Under the pieces are notes generated by a model that made no database searches, was not told where the DNA came from, and worked only from the letters and a program-made list of their open reading frames with translations. The translations under genes and the position numbers were made by a program. This document shows positions 37,296 to 44,893 of a stretch of 64,000 bases of DNA, piece after piece (position 1 is the first letter of the stretch; every line of letters starts with the position of its first letter). Origin of the DNA: a virus. The stretch is from positions 1-64,000 of IMG/VR virus record IMGVR_UViG_3300027969_000052. One strand, written 5' to 3'.

Positions 37296-38507
37296 ATGCC
37301 AAGACTCTCTTTATACAAGCCAGAAAAAGGTGCCGATTTTAAGTTTATTGACCGCGTGATCAACGAACAATTTCAAGTGGGCGGAACTGATATTTACATA
37401 CACAAATATCTAGGGCCCGTTGCGCCTGAATCAGGGAGTGCGACTCCTGCACTTCCAAATAATACTAATCCTATACCAGAACTAGGTATTCAGGATCTAC
37501 TGTTTATGGAAAATAGAGATAGACATTATTCTCCGGATGTGTATATTTGTAGAGCAATTTATCAAATGCAGGACGTTGCTTTTAACCTAAGTCAATTTGG
37601 TATTTTTTTACAAAACGACACTATACTGTTACATGTGCATCTGCGTTCTAGTGTAGAAATGGTGGGCAGAAAACTAATGCCCGGTGATGTATTAGAATTA
37701 CCGCATTTAAAAGATGAATATGCATTAGATGATGCAATGGTCGCATTAAAAAGATTTTATGTTATAGAAGAAGTTACACGGGCCGCATCAGGATTTAGTC
37801 CTACTTGGTACCCGCATTTATTGCGATTAAAATGTGTACCAATGGTCGATAGTCAAGAGTTTAGCGAAATTCTTGATAAGAAAATTGTTAACCAAAGTAC
37901 GGGTCAAGAACTTGATACTACTATTAGAGATTTGATGTCGACTGCAAATAATCAACTGGCTGTAAATGAAGCGGTGATTGCACAAGCGGAAGCAGATGTT
38001 CCTAGAAGCGGCTACGATACAACTCCATTCTTTGTTTTACCACTAAACAACGAAGGCAAAGTTGATATCGAGGATGTTAGTGATACTAATGTAGACTTAA
38101 CACACGAAGGCGCAATAGATGCTAGTGTTATACTAAGGAGTCCTGAAAAAGACTTTTATGTGGGCTATTTGACCGACGACGGAACGCCGCCGAACGGTGC
38201 TCCCTATAGCTTCGGACTTGATTGGCCAAAAAGACCTGTCAAGGGGCAATTCCATTTAAGAACAGACTATTATCCTATGCGGTTGTTTAGATTTGATGGC
38301 GCACACTGGATTAAGTATGAAGATAATCTACGAATGGATATTACCAACAAGCCACTTGACGGTACCGCAACACATCCTAATTCAGAAACACGCCAAACTC
38401 AAATTACCGGATTTATTAATAATACAACAACTGCTACAATCGCTAATAAGGTTGTGGTACAGCGTCAAGCATTAAGTAAAGTACTACGTGCCAAGGCCGA
38501 CGAATAA
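37296..38507 (+). CDS. gp14: Neck protein (gp14-like)
   Basis: The central block follows T4 gp14: ICRAIYQMQDVAFNLSQFGI then LQNDTILLHVHLR, with MPGDVLELPHLKDEYALDDA corresponding to gp14's '[20 protein letters not shown]', and RFYVIEEVTRA followed by LRLKCVPMVDSQEFSEIL. Length is 403 aa (T4 gp14: 256 aa). The extra C-terminal part contains a fibre-like strand block (MRLFRFDGAHWIKYEDNLR). gp14 completes the neck for tail attachment. The frame opens at 37218, but ATG 37296 lies 7 nt after a TAAATA box and gives the conserved start MPRLSLYKPEKG. Confidence 0.82.
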   Translation: MPRLSLYKPEKGADFKFIDRVINEQFQVGGTDIYIHKYLGPVAPESGSATPALPNNTNPIPELGIQDLLFMENRDRHYSPDVYICRAIYQMQDVAFNLSQFGIFLQNDTILLHVHLRSSVEMVGRKLMPGDVLELPHLKDEYALDDAMVALKRFYVIEEVTRAASGFSPTWYPHLLRLKCVPMVDSQEFSEILDKKIVNQSTGQELDTTIRDLMSTANNQLAVNEAVIAQAEADVPRSGYDTTPFFVLPLNNEGKVDIEDVSDTNVDLTHEGAIDASVILRSPEKDFYVGYLTDDGTPPNGAPYSFGLDWPKRPVKGQFHLRTDYYPMRLFRFDGAHWIKYEDNLRMDITNKPLDGTATHPNSETRQTQITGFINNTTTATIANKVVVQRQALSKVLRAKADE

Positions 38508-38518
38508 GGAGAATTAAA

Positions 38519-39955
38519 ATTCAACATTTTTATGATGGTCAAATAAGACGCTATCTAACACAATTCATGAGATTAATGAGTAGCTTTAGCTATAAAGATG
38601 CTAAGGGCAAACTTATTCAGGTTCCAGTTCGATACGGTGATACTAATCGTCAAGTTGCAAATATTCAACGCAAAAATAGTGAAAACACTATGCCGTCTGC
38701 TCCGATGATTTCTTGCTATATTAAAAATTTAAGTATCGCAAGATCAAGATTACAAGATCCTACTCATGTTAGTAAGGTGCATATTAAAGAACGAGATACT
38801 TGGGTTAATCCTGAAACAGGGCAAGAAGAATACATTAATACTATGGGAGAAAATTATACCGTAGAAAGATTAATGCCTGTGCCTTACGACTTAACATTTC
38901 AAGCAGATATATGGACAACTAATACAGATCAAAAATTACAAATTTTAGAACAATTATTAGTGTTGTTCCGTCCTAGCTTAGAACTACAAACTACCGACAA
39001 CTATTTAGATTGGACTAGTTTAAGTACTCTAGAACTTACAGACATGACTTGGACTAACAGACAAATTCCAGCCGGCACTGAACAAGATATTGACATTGCT
39101 ACTATGCAATTTTTAGCACCAGCATGGTTAACAACTCCTGCAAAAGTTAAACAAATGGGAATTGTTACAAGTATTATTACTTCAATCTTTGTAGAAGCTC
39201 CGGGAACAATTGAAGGCGGTGACTTTAAAAATATCGACTCAGTTAATTACTTTGAAGGAAGATCGCCCTCGAGTATACTAGCAACAACTATAGGAAATTA
39301 TAGTTTGTTGGTTGTAAACAATACCGCTAAACTTGTAGCACCGGGAGTACATGTATCTAATAGTACCGGAGAAGCTCCTGTAAAATATGGATCAGATGTA
39401 AACTGGTATAGAATTCTAGATTTATATCCTGGCAAATTTATTGCGGGATTGACTCAAATTAGACTCATGAAACCTAGTGGTGAAGAAATTAGTGCCCGTA
39501 TTAGTCTAGATCCATTAAATGAATCAATTATGCATTTAGATATAGATGCTGATACAATACCTGCTAACACTGAAGTTCCCCAGGGAAGTGGAAAAACATA
39601 CATAGATGCTATTATAGATCCTACTACATTTGTTCCATCCAATCCAACTAGCGGAATTAGATATCTAATATTAGAAGATATTAATACAGACCCAAATTTA
39701 GCAGTTGCATTAGGTCAAGGTACTGCGGCAACAGCATGGAAAAATAGTGACAATACATATCTAGTAGCAAACGCTAACGACATTATCACCTGGGACGGAA
39801 CTACCTGGTCCGTAATTTTCAGTTCGAAAAGTGTAAGTACGCTAACATATATAACTAACTTACGTACTGGAATACAGTACCTATGGGACGGTGAAATATG
39901 GAGCAAGAGCTTTGAAGGAGAATACGCTCCTGAAAACTGGCGTATTATAATATGA
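38519..39955 (+). CDS. gp15: Tail terminator / sheath stabiliser (gp15-like) with ATT start
   Basis: The extended N-terminus QHFYDGQIRRYLTQFMRLMS lines up with T4 gp15 (YFYNSSFRRYATLMGDLFS). It continues IQVPVRY/IRVPITY, YDLTFQADIWTTNTDQKLQI and LEQLLVLFRPSLE ('YELSIFTRYEDDMFQIVEQILPYFQP'). The first ATG (38567) would delete this conserved block. In-frame ATT 38519 has AAGGAG (38506-38511) 7 nt upstream, so it is the probable start; no ATG, GTG or TTG fits. Length is 478 aa (T4: 272) with a C-terminal extension containing VPSNPTSGIRYLILEDIN. It caps the tail before head joining. Confidence 0.8.
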   Translation: MQHFYDGQIRRYLTQFMRLMSSFSYKDAKGKLIQVPVRYGDTNRQVANIQRKNSENTMPSAPMISCYIKNLSIARSRLQDPTHVSKVHIKERDTWVNPETGQEEYINTMGENYTVERLMPVPYDLTFQADIWTTNTDQKLQILEQLLVLFRPSLELQTTDNYLDWTSLSTLELTDMTWTNRQIPAGTEQDIDIATMQFLAPAWLTTPAKVKQMGIVTSIITSIFVEAPGTIEGGDFKNIDSVNYFEGRSPSSILATTIGNYSLLVVNNTAKLVAPGVHVSNSTGEAPVKYGSDVNWYRILDLYPGKFIAGLTQIRLMKPSGEEISARISLDPLNESIMHLDIDADTIPANTEVPQGSGKTYIDAIIDPTTFVPSNPTSGIRYLILEDINTDPNLAVALGQGTAATAWKNSDNTYLVANANDIITWDGTTWSVIFSSKSVSTLTYITNLRTGIQYLWDGEIWSKSFEGEYAPENWRIII

Positions 39956-40377
39956 ATATAATTTGTAGTGGTGGAATATTTCTATCTAAAGATACAAAAA
40001 GGCTACTGTTCTTGCATCGTAACCAGGGAAAAACTGCCGGAACTTGGGGTATTGTTGGCGGAAAAAATGAACCAATGGATCAAGCACCCATTGACACTCT
40101 TCAAAGAGAAATTAAAGAAGAATTAGGATTTTTGCCGCAGATTGATAAATTCATTCCTTTAGAACAATACATTTCTAAGGATGAAGAATTTTATTATCAC
40201 ACTTATTTGTTGCTAGTAAAAGAAGAATTTATTCCTAAATTAAACAACGAACATAGTGGATATTGCTGGTGCGATTTAGATCACTGGCCGAAGCCATTGC
40301 ACAACGGCGTACGAGTAACTCTAAATAATAAAATTATAAGAGCTAAAATACAAACCGTAATTGATATCTTAGGTTAA
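39952..40377 (+). CDS. Nudix hydrolase (141 aa)
   Basis: Contains the Nudix box end REIKEELGF (52-60), with GGK before it at 36-38. In the canonical G-x5-E-x7-REUxEExGU pattern the first Glu is replaced by Gln44 and the leading Gly is offset by one residue, but the metal-binding REUxEE part is intact. Nudix enzymes cleave nucleoside diphosphates linked to another group; T4 NudE acts on NADH, FAD and Ap3A. The substrate here is unknown. The ATG overlaps the gp15 stop (ATGA), so the two are translationally coupled. Confidence 0.85.
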   Translation: MNIICSGGIFLSKDTKRLLFLHRNQGKTAGTWGIVGGKNEPMDQAPIDTLQREIKEELGFLPQIDKFIPLEQYISKDEEFYYHTYLLLVKEEFIPKLNNEHSGYCWCDLDHWPKPLHNGVRVTLNNKIIRAKIQTVIDILG

Positions 40378-42069
40378 TTTCTTTCGAACTACTAAAAGAT
40401 AAAAACCGTTCCACCAAGCATTAATATCTTCTTGATCGTTTAATACTACTTTAGAATATAGCACATCGACATTAATTGCACGTATAGCTTCGTCTACTCC
40501 CTGAACTACACCTTCCCAATTAGCGTCATCAACTAAGATAACTGCTTCGTTAGATAAGCACGGTGCATAGTATTTTAAGGCTTTTATTGTAGATCCAATG
40601 TCGTGTGGGCCATCATAGAATAAAAAATCAACATCAGTAATTTCTTCTCTGTTTACCATTAGCATATCGCTTTCGTAAACAATGACTTTATTTTCGCCTT
40701 TGTATCGTTTGACATTGGTAATAAAATCTTCTTTCTTATTTTCCGGCATTACGAACAATTCGTTTGCTGGTTGGAAAGTGTCTTCCCAAGTGTCGACACA
40801 TATTACTTCTAACTTATTATTTTTTAAGGCCGCACATGCTGTTGCTCCTAACGCACTTCCGATTTCTAAATAACGTGTGGAATTGCTTGCAAGTTTATTA
40901 ATTAAACTTTCCATTTTCCAACTTGTTAATCCAATAACATCAATGTCAATATTATTCATTGCACTATGCAATACTGCATCGACTGCATGTTGTACCTTAG
41001 GACTTATCTTTTCTTGTTGTTTCTTACTAACAATTTTATCGCAATACTGACATTCCCAACATTCAAACTTACAGTTCTTAATTTTTTCGCGCCAAATATT
41101 AATTGGTTTTTCTATTAGGTTAGTATCCTCAATAAATTCTTCAAAGCCGTCTGCAAGAATTTCTTCACCTGCAACATATTTGCGAACAATGTCAAGTGTT
41201 TCATTAAATCGGTTTATGCTTTCTCTACCATGCATTTTAAAAACATCAACACCCAAATCAAAGAATTCTTCCCAGTCTGCTCTCCACGGCGGTAAATTAG
41301 CGGTCTTTAAAGGTACCGCAGGATCTTCATGATCCCACTTAGGACAGCTGACTCTGCTAATAGCGTCTGCAAAATACTGTGGTCGATTTTGGTCTCTGGT
41401 ATTATTAAATTCATAATGTTCGTCCATCATTGGGCAAGCCCCTAAACATCCTTCATTTGCTAATAAACTAATAGTAACATCTTTGTTCATTGTTTCTTTA
41501 ACAAACTGTTTGGCTTTTTTTAATCTTAATAATGCATCTCTATCTCGCATTAAATCTCTATCAACACAGATATAATCAAACCCTGCTTTAGCGTAAGCAA
41601 CAAACTCTGCACCTGTTGTTACATTTCTTAAGATCGTATTTTTTACATATAGGTCTGGATACCTATTTTTAATTTGTCCAGTTGCCATCCAGTGTATGTG
41701 CGGAATAATTACAGATCGAATACCTGCGTCATATAATGGTTGAAAGGACTCTAACCATATTTCTAGATATTGTTGGGTTGGGGGTACTTCAATATTATTG
41801 AATGTTGCACACGCAGTTATACCAGTTTCTTGCTGGATATGCAATGCGGCTTCGATAGCCGAAATAGCATCTTGTTGTGTTACAAGCACGTCGCCCATTG
41901 CATCTTGTGCAAAAGGAGGAATCCTTGATGTAAAATATACATCAAAAATCCACTCCTTATATTGTTTACAAAACTCTAAAAAATTATAGAACTGTTGTTC
42001 CGTTAATTTTGGGTTGACCGGCAAGCTGAATATTTTCTGCGTCTTTGACAATGTCTGGTAATCTTTCAT
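40369..42069 (-). CDS. Fusion of U32-like TIM-barrel domain and SAM methyltransferase-like domain
   Basis: Residues 1-345 resemble the U32 peptidase/hydroxylase fold: IFDVYFTSRIPPFAQDAMGD, a barrel strand FDYICVDRDLMRDRDALLRL, NEGCLGACPMMDEHY (C208, C212), SCPKW (C242) and CKFECWECQYCD (C333, C337, C340, C343). This cysteine layout could hold an Fe-S cluster as in UbiU/UbiV/TrhP. Residues 395-566 are methyltransferase-like: RYLEIGSALGATACAAL (SAM loop), VICVDTW, DVDFLFYDGPHD, ILVDDANW. Known U32 proteins modify RNA or ubiquinone. The target here is unknown. The 5' end overlaps the upstream gene by 86 nt in another frame. Confidence 0.65.
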   Translation of the reverse strand: MKDYQTLSKTQKIFSLPVNPKLTEQQFYNFLEFCKQYKEWIFDVYFTSRIPPFAQDAMGDVLVTQQDAISAIEAALHIQQETGITACATFNNIEVPPTQQYLEIWLESFQPLYDAGIRSVIIPHIHWMATGQIKNRYPDLYVKNTILRNVTTGAEFVAYAKAGFDYICVDRDLMRDRDALLRLKKAKQFVKETMNKDVTISLLANEGCLGACPMMDEHYEFNNTRDQNRPQYFADAISRVSCPKWDHEDPAVPLKTANLPPWRADWEEFFDLGVDVFKMHGRESINRFNETLDIVRKYVAGEEILADGFEEFIEDTNLIEKPINIWREKIKNCKFECWECQYCDKIVSKKQQEKISPKVQHAVDAVLHSAMNNIDIDVIGLTSWKMESLINKLASNSTRYLEIGSALGATACAALKNNKLEVICVDTWEDTFQPANELFVMPENKKEDFITNVKRYKGENKVIVYESDMLMVNREEITDVDFLFYDGPHDIGSTIKALKYYAPCLSNEAVILVDDANWEGVVQGVDEAIRAINVDVLYSKVVLNDQEDINAWWNGFYLLVVRKKLT

Positions 42070-42817
42070 CTTTACTCTCTAGCATTTTATCAATCTGGCC
42101 TTGTACGCCCAGTGATATATTATGTATGCCTGCTTGCACCATGCCACTGTATTTCATGGCTAATGATAGCGTTTCGAGCTGATCTTCTTCCGGCATCATT
42201 GAGATGCTTTCCATATTACCAGAACCTACACGACCGTAAGAAATAACATCAATTGCGGCTTGTTTGCCCATACGTGCAATCCAGTACTTGCGTTCTTCGT
42301 CTGGGTTATCCTCAGCATAGTAACGTAAATCTTCTTCAGTTTTAGCAAAATGCTTAACTACATCTAAGAATGCGTTAATTTCGCGTTCGGCTTGAATTAG
42401 TTTGCGTTTATAAATTGTAAGATCGTATTCGTTTTTATCAATGTCTACTTGTAACATTTCTTTTGCGATCTCATCAGTTGCTTCTGCTTGGTCGCGCAAC
42501 CATTTTTTCTTAATTAATTCAGCCTTACGGAGGCTAGTTTTAATTTCTTGATAAGCGTGATAACGAACCTCAAGTTCCATATATGCTTGACGTACTTGGC
42601 GCCATGGAGTTACTTGGCTTCGAGCAACGAAGTTTGCGCATTGGTAAGCAGTCATTCCCATATTGGAATGAATAGCATAATGCATGATTTCTTTTTCAAA
42701 ATCTTCTAGATCATATCGATCTAAAAAGTCTTCGTCTACTCGCTTTGCCCTAGGTTCAGGATGTTTTGAATTAAGTGTATCTTGTATTAATGTTGATTTG
42801 TTAGAATTGGAATCCAT
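41984..42817 (-). CDS. Conserved T4-like phage protein, helical (277 aa)
   Basis: A long, highly charged helical protein: EEDFLDRYDLEDFEKEIMHY-type start, AYQCANFVARSQVTPWRQVR, then helices rich in Lys/Glu (KTSLRKAELIKKKWLRDQAE) and RKYWIARMGKQAAIDVISYG. I recall very similar proteins in marine T4-like phages, always paired with the gene just upstream, with no experimental role known to me. GAGG precedes ATG 42817, which overlaps the end of the upstream gene. It may be a tail or assembly factor by context. Confidence 0.6.
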   Translation of the reverse strand: MDSNSNKSTLIQDTLNSKHPEPRAKRVDEDFLDRYDLEDFEKEIMHYAIHSNMGMTAYQCANFVARSQVTPWRQVRQAYMELEVRYHAYQEIKTSLRKAELIKKKWLRDQAEATDEIAKEMLQVDIDKNEYDLTIYKRKLIQAEREINAFLDVVKHFAKTEEDLRYYAEDNPDEERKYWIARMGKQAAIDVISYGRVGSGNMESISMMPEEDQLETLSLAMKYSGMVQAGIHNISLGVQGQIDKMLESKDERLPDIVKDAENIQLAGQPKINGTTVL

Positions 42818-43736
42818 GTGGCACCTCAGTTGTTCTAATGTTACTATCGGGGCCTTCCGTTAGTCCCATTGACTTTGCCTGATTAATCGGTATAGGAAGA
42901 CCAAAATACTGCTCGTATTTAATGTTCATATCCCATACAGTGGTGCATGATTTGAAATCCTTAACTATCTTCTGTTCTTGTACTAATAGATCAGAAAGTG
43001 CGTCTTGATATACTTCGGCTTTTTCTAAAATTCTATTAGCTAGTTCTGTTTTATCTTTACCGTGCTCGACAGCTAGATAATCTAAAAACGGAGTGCGTGA
43101 TCCATTTTGACCTTGTTTGTCTAGCCACTCTCTAGCCTCGTGTTTTTGTGTTTCCCAGCTCACAGCTTCGCATGTGCCACCTGGACGCATACGCAAGAAA
43201 CGACGTTCAAATTCATCTTGTACTGCTTCTCTAGCAAATATAAACATAAATTCAGCTACTTGGGAAACAATATTATCTGTTAGTTCTACTTCGCGTTTGA
43301 TATAGTTAGGAGCATCAGGATTGATTGTCGCTTCAGTGTTTGGAATCCAAATCTTTGCCGCGGCACGATAGTCGCCAAAAAACTGACGGCCATTGAGTGC
43401 AAGTTCTTCTGTTATAAGAGTAACTTTCTCTCCTTGCCAATATGGGCTCAAAGTTTCGTATAAGTGTTCGCTCATGCAAACACAAGTAACTCCTAGCAAT
43501 TGATATAATTCTTGGCACCATAATGCAGGATCGCCAGTAGAAGTATCATACCATTTTGGATCTATAGTATTACAACCTACAATCATAAAAACTTTACCAG
43601 CTTTTACAAAGGGGTTAGCTGGTGTTTCTGGGCCTTGGTATAATGCGGGAGGTAAAGCCTCGACGTTTGGAGCAATCGAAACGTCCCAAAAGTCTACTGA
43701 ATAGTTACCGCTCTGAGATTGCTGTTCTTCTGCCAT
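42801..43736 (-). CDS. Conserved T4-like phage protein (311 aa)
   Basis: An alpha/beta N-terminal half contains VKAGKVFMIVGCNTIDPKWY, LLGVTCVCMSEHLYETLSPY and KVTLITEELALNGRQFFGDY. A helical C-terminal half follows (ILEKAEVYQDALSDLLVQEQ). I do not recognise a domain. It is paired with the downstream gene with a 17-nt overlap. AGGAG lies directly before ATG 43736. The set follows fibre genes, so an assembly or attachment role is possible. Confidence 0.55.
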   Translation of the reverse strand: MAEEQQSQSGNYSVDFWDVSIAPNVEALPPALYQGPETPANPFVKAGKVFMIVGCNTIDPKWYDTSTGDPALWCQELYQLLGVTCVCMSEHLYETLSPYWQGEKVTLITEELALNGRQFFGDYRAAAKIWIPNTEATINPDAPNYIKREVELTDNIVSQVAEFMFIFAREAVQDEFERRFLRMRPGGTCEAVSWETQKHEAREWLDKQGQNGSRTPFLDYLAVEHGKDKTELANRILEKAEVYQDALSDLLVQEQKIVKDFKSCTTVWDMNIKYEQYFGLPIPINQAKSMGLTEGPDSNIRTTEVPHGFQF

Positions 43737-43737
43737 A

Positions 43738-44859
43738 TTATACTCCTGGTCGTCCTGATGATGCTACTGTTGCGGCCGCGCTCATTGCTACGCCCGAGCT
43801 TGCTCCGTAGTGACCTTTGTTACGTGTCGTCGGTCCCATGCGTGTTTGTGCATCGTTATTATAAGTTGTTTTATCGCACATATTATTTTGCTGGCCGTCA
43901 TATTGACCGGTCATATATCCCCAGTCTTGCCCCGCCATCATAACGTCTTCGCCGTATGCAGAAAGTTGGCTAAAATAACTTTGAGCGTTACCGCTTGTGT
44001 CATTGAAACGTACACGACCTTGCTGTACGTTGTTACCTGTTCCAATATAATGCCAACCATACTTAGTTGTTAGACATTTCATAAATCCGTCTGGAGTAAC
44101 ACCAATTGGGCCGCCAAACCAACTGTCATTTGAGTGGTACATACCGCTCTGACCGCCGTTAATAGACCACCAACTAATGTCTTGGCCTGCACCACCAGTA
44201 CAGTTACCACCACCTCGGTTATTACCGTTTGTAGTGTACATAATTTCTGTAGCAAAGTGCATCTTTTCTGTGCCTTGTGGGCCACCGGCTGTTGCATATC
44301 CATATTGGTAATTGGCCGCGCTTGACGCTCCGAATACACGACGACCGGAAGACATGTCCCAACCGCCGACTGTGCCGTATCCCATAACGTCACGAGGATT
44401 ATCACCGTTGTAGCCAAATGAGTACGGACTGAATGTTCCGCCGCCCCATGTACGACTAATACCTGTATATAAGTTAAAGCTAGATGTATGGTTCGATGTG
44501 CCGCCAAAGCCGTTGTTCATACCTAGAGCATAACCGTTGTAATCTGAATAAAATCCGTCCATGTAGTCGCCAGCGCGATCTACTTGTTCACCACAATAAT
44601 ATGTTATTTCAGAAAGCATCCATGTTTTATTCAACGCTCTCCAAGAATTACTGCCCTTGTAGCCAGCGCAACTAAATCCGTGAGTAATAATGCTACGATA
44701 TCGATATCCAGCTACTGGATTGCCGCCTGGGAATCCTGGATAACTCCAGTACGCTTGTGTTCCGTCAGTTACTAAGGTAGCGCCCCTAGATTGCGAATCA
44801 GCGGAAGGTAAGGGATATATTCCGGGGATTACGTTTGTGTTACCAATGTATAAAGGCAT
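43738..44859 (-). CDS. Gly/Tyr/Asn-rich fibre-tip type protein (373 aa)
   Basis: It begins MPLYIGNTNVIPGIYPLPSA, then VTDGTQAYWSYPGFPGG, a start pattern seen in phage appendage proteins. The rest is rich in Gly, Tyr, Trp, Asn and Ser with repeated aromatic turns (FGYNGDNPRDVMGYGTVGGW, YQYGYATAGGPQGTEKMHFA), which could form a beta-propeller or lectin-like surface. It is probably a host-recognition tip or adhesin. AGGA precedes ATG 44859 and a CATAAATA box lies at 44886-44891. It is the last of the fibre series and abuts 42801-43736. Confidence 0.6.
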   Translation of the reverse strand: MPLYIGNTNVIPGIYPLPSADSQSRGATLVTDGTQAYWSYPGFPGGNPVAGYRYRSIITHGFSCAGYKGSNSWRALNKTWMLSEITYYCGEQVDRAGDYMDGFYSDYNGYALGMNNGFGGTSNHTSSFNLYTGISRTWGGGTFSPYSFGYNGDNPRDVMGYGTVGGWDMSSGRRVFGASSAANYQYGYATAGGPQGTEKMHFATEIMYTTNGNNRGGGNCTGGAGQDISWWSINGGQSGMYHSNDSWFGGPIGVTPDGFMKCLTTKYGWHYIGTGNNVQQGRVRFNDTSGNAQSYFSQLSAYGEDVMMAGQDWGYMTGQYDGQQNNMCDKTTYNNDAQTRMGPTTRNKGHYGASSGVAMSAAATVASSGRPGV

Positions 44860-44885
44860 GTTATTAGCTTCCTATATTTGTTATA

Positions 44886-44893
44886 TATTTATG
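44886..44893 (-). promoter_or_regulatory. Late-type CATAAATA box
   Basis: Minus-strand CATAAATATA overlaps the stop codon of the upstream fibre gene. A leader with AGGA leads to ATG 44859. Confidence 0.45.
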
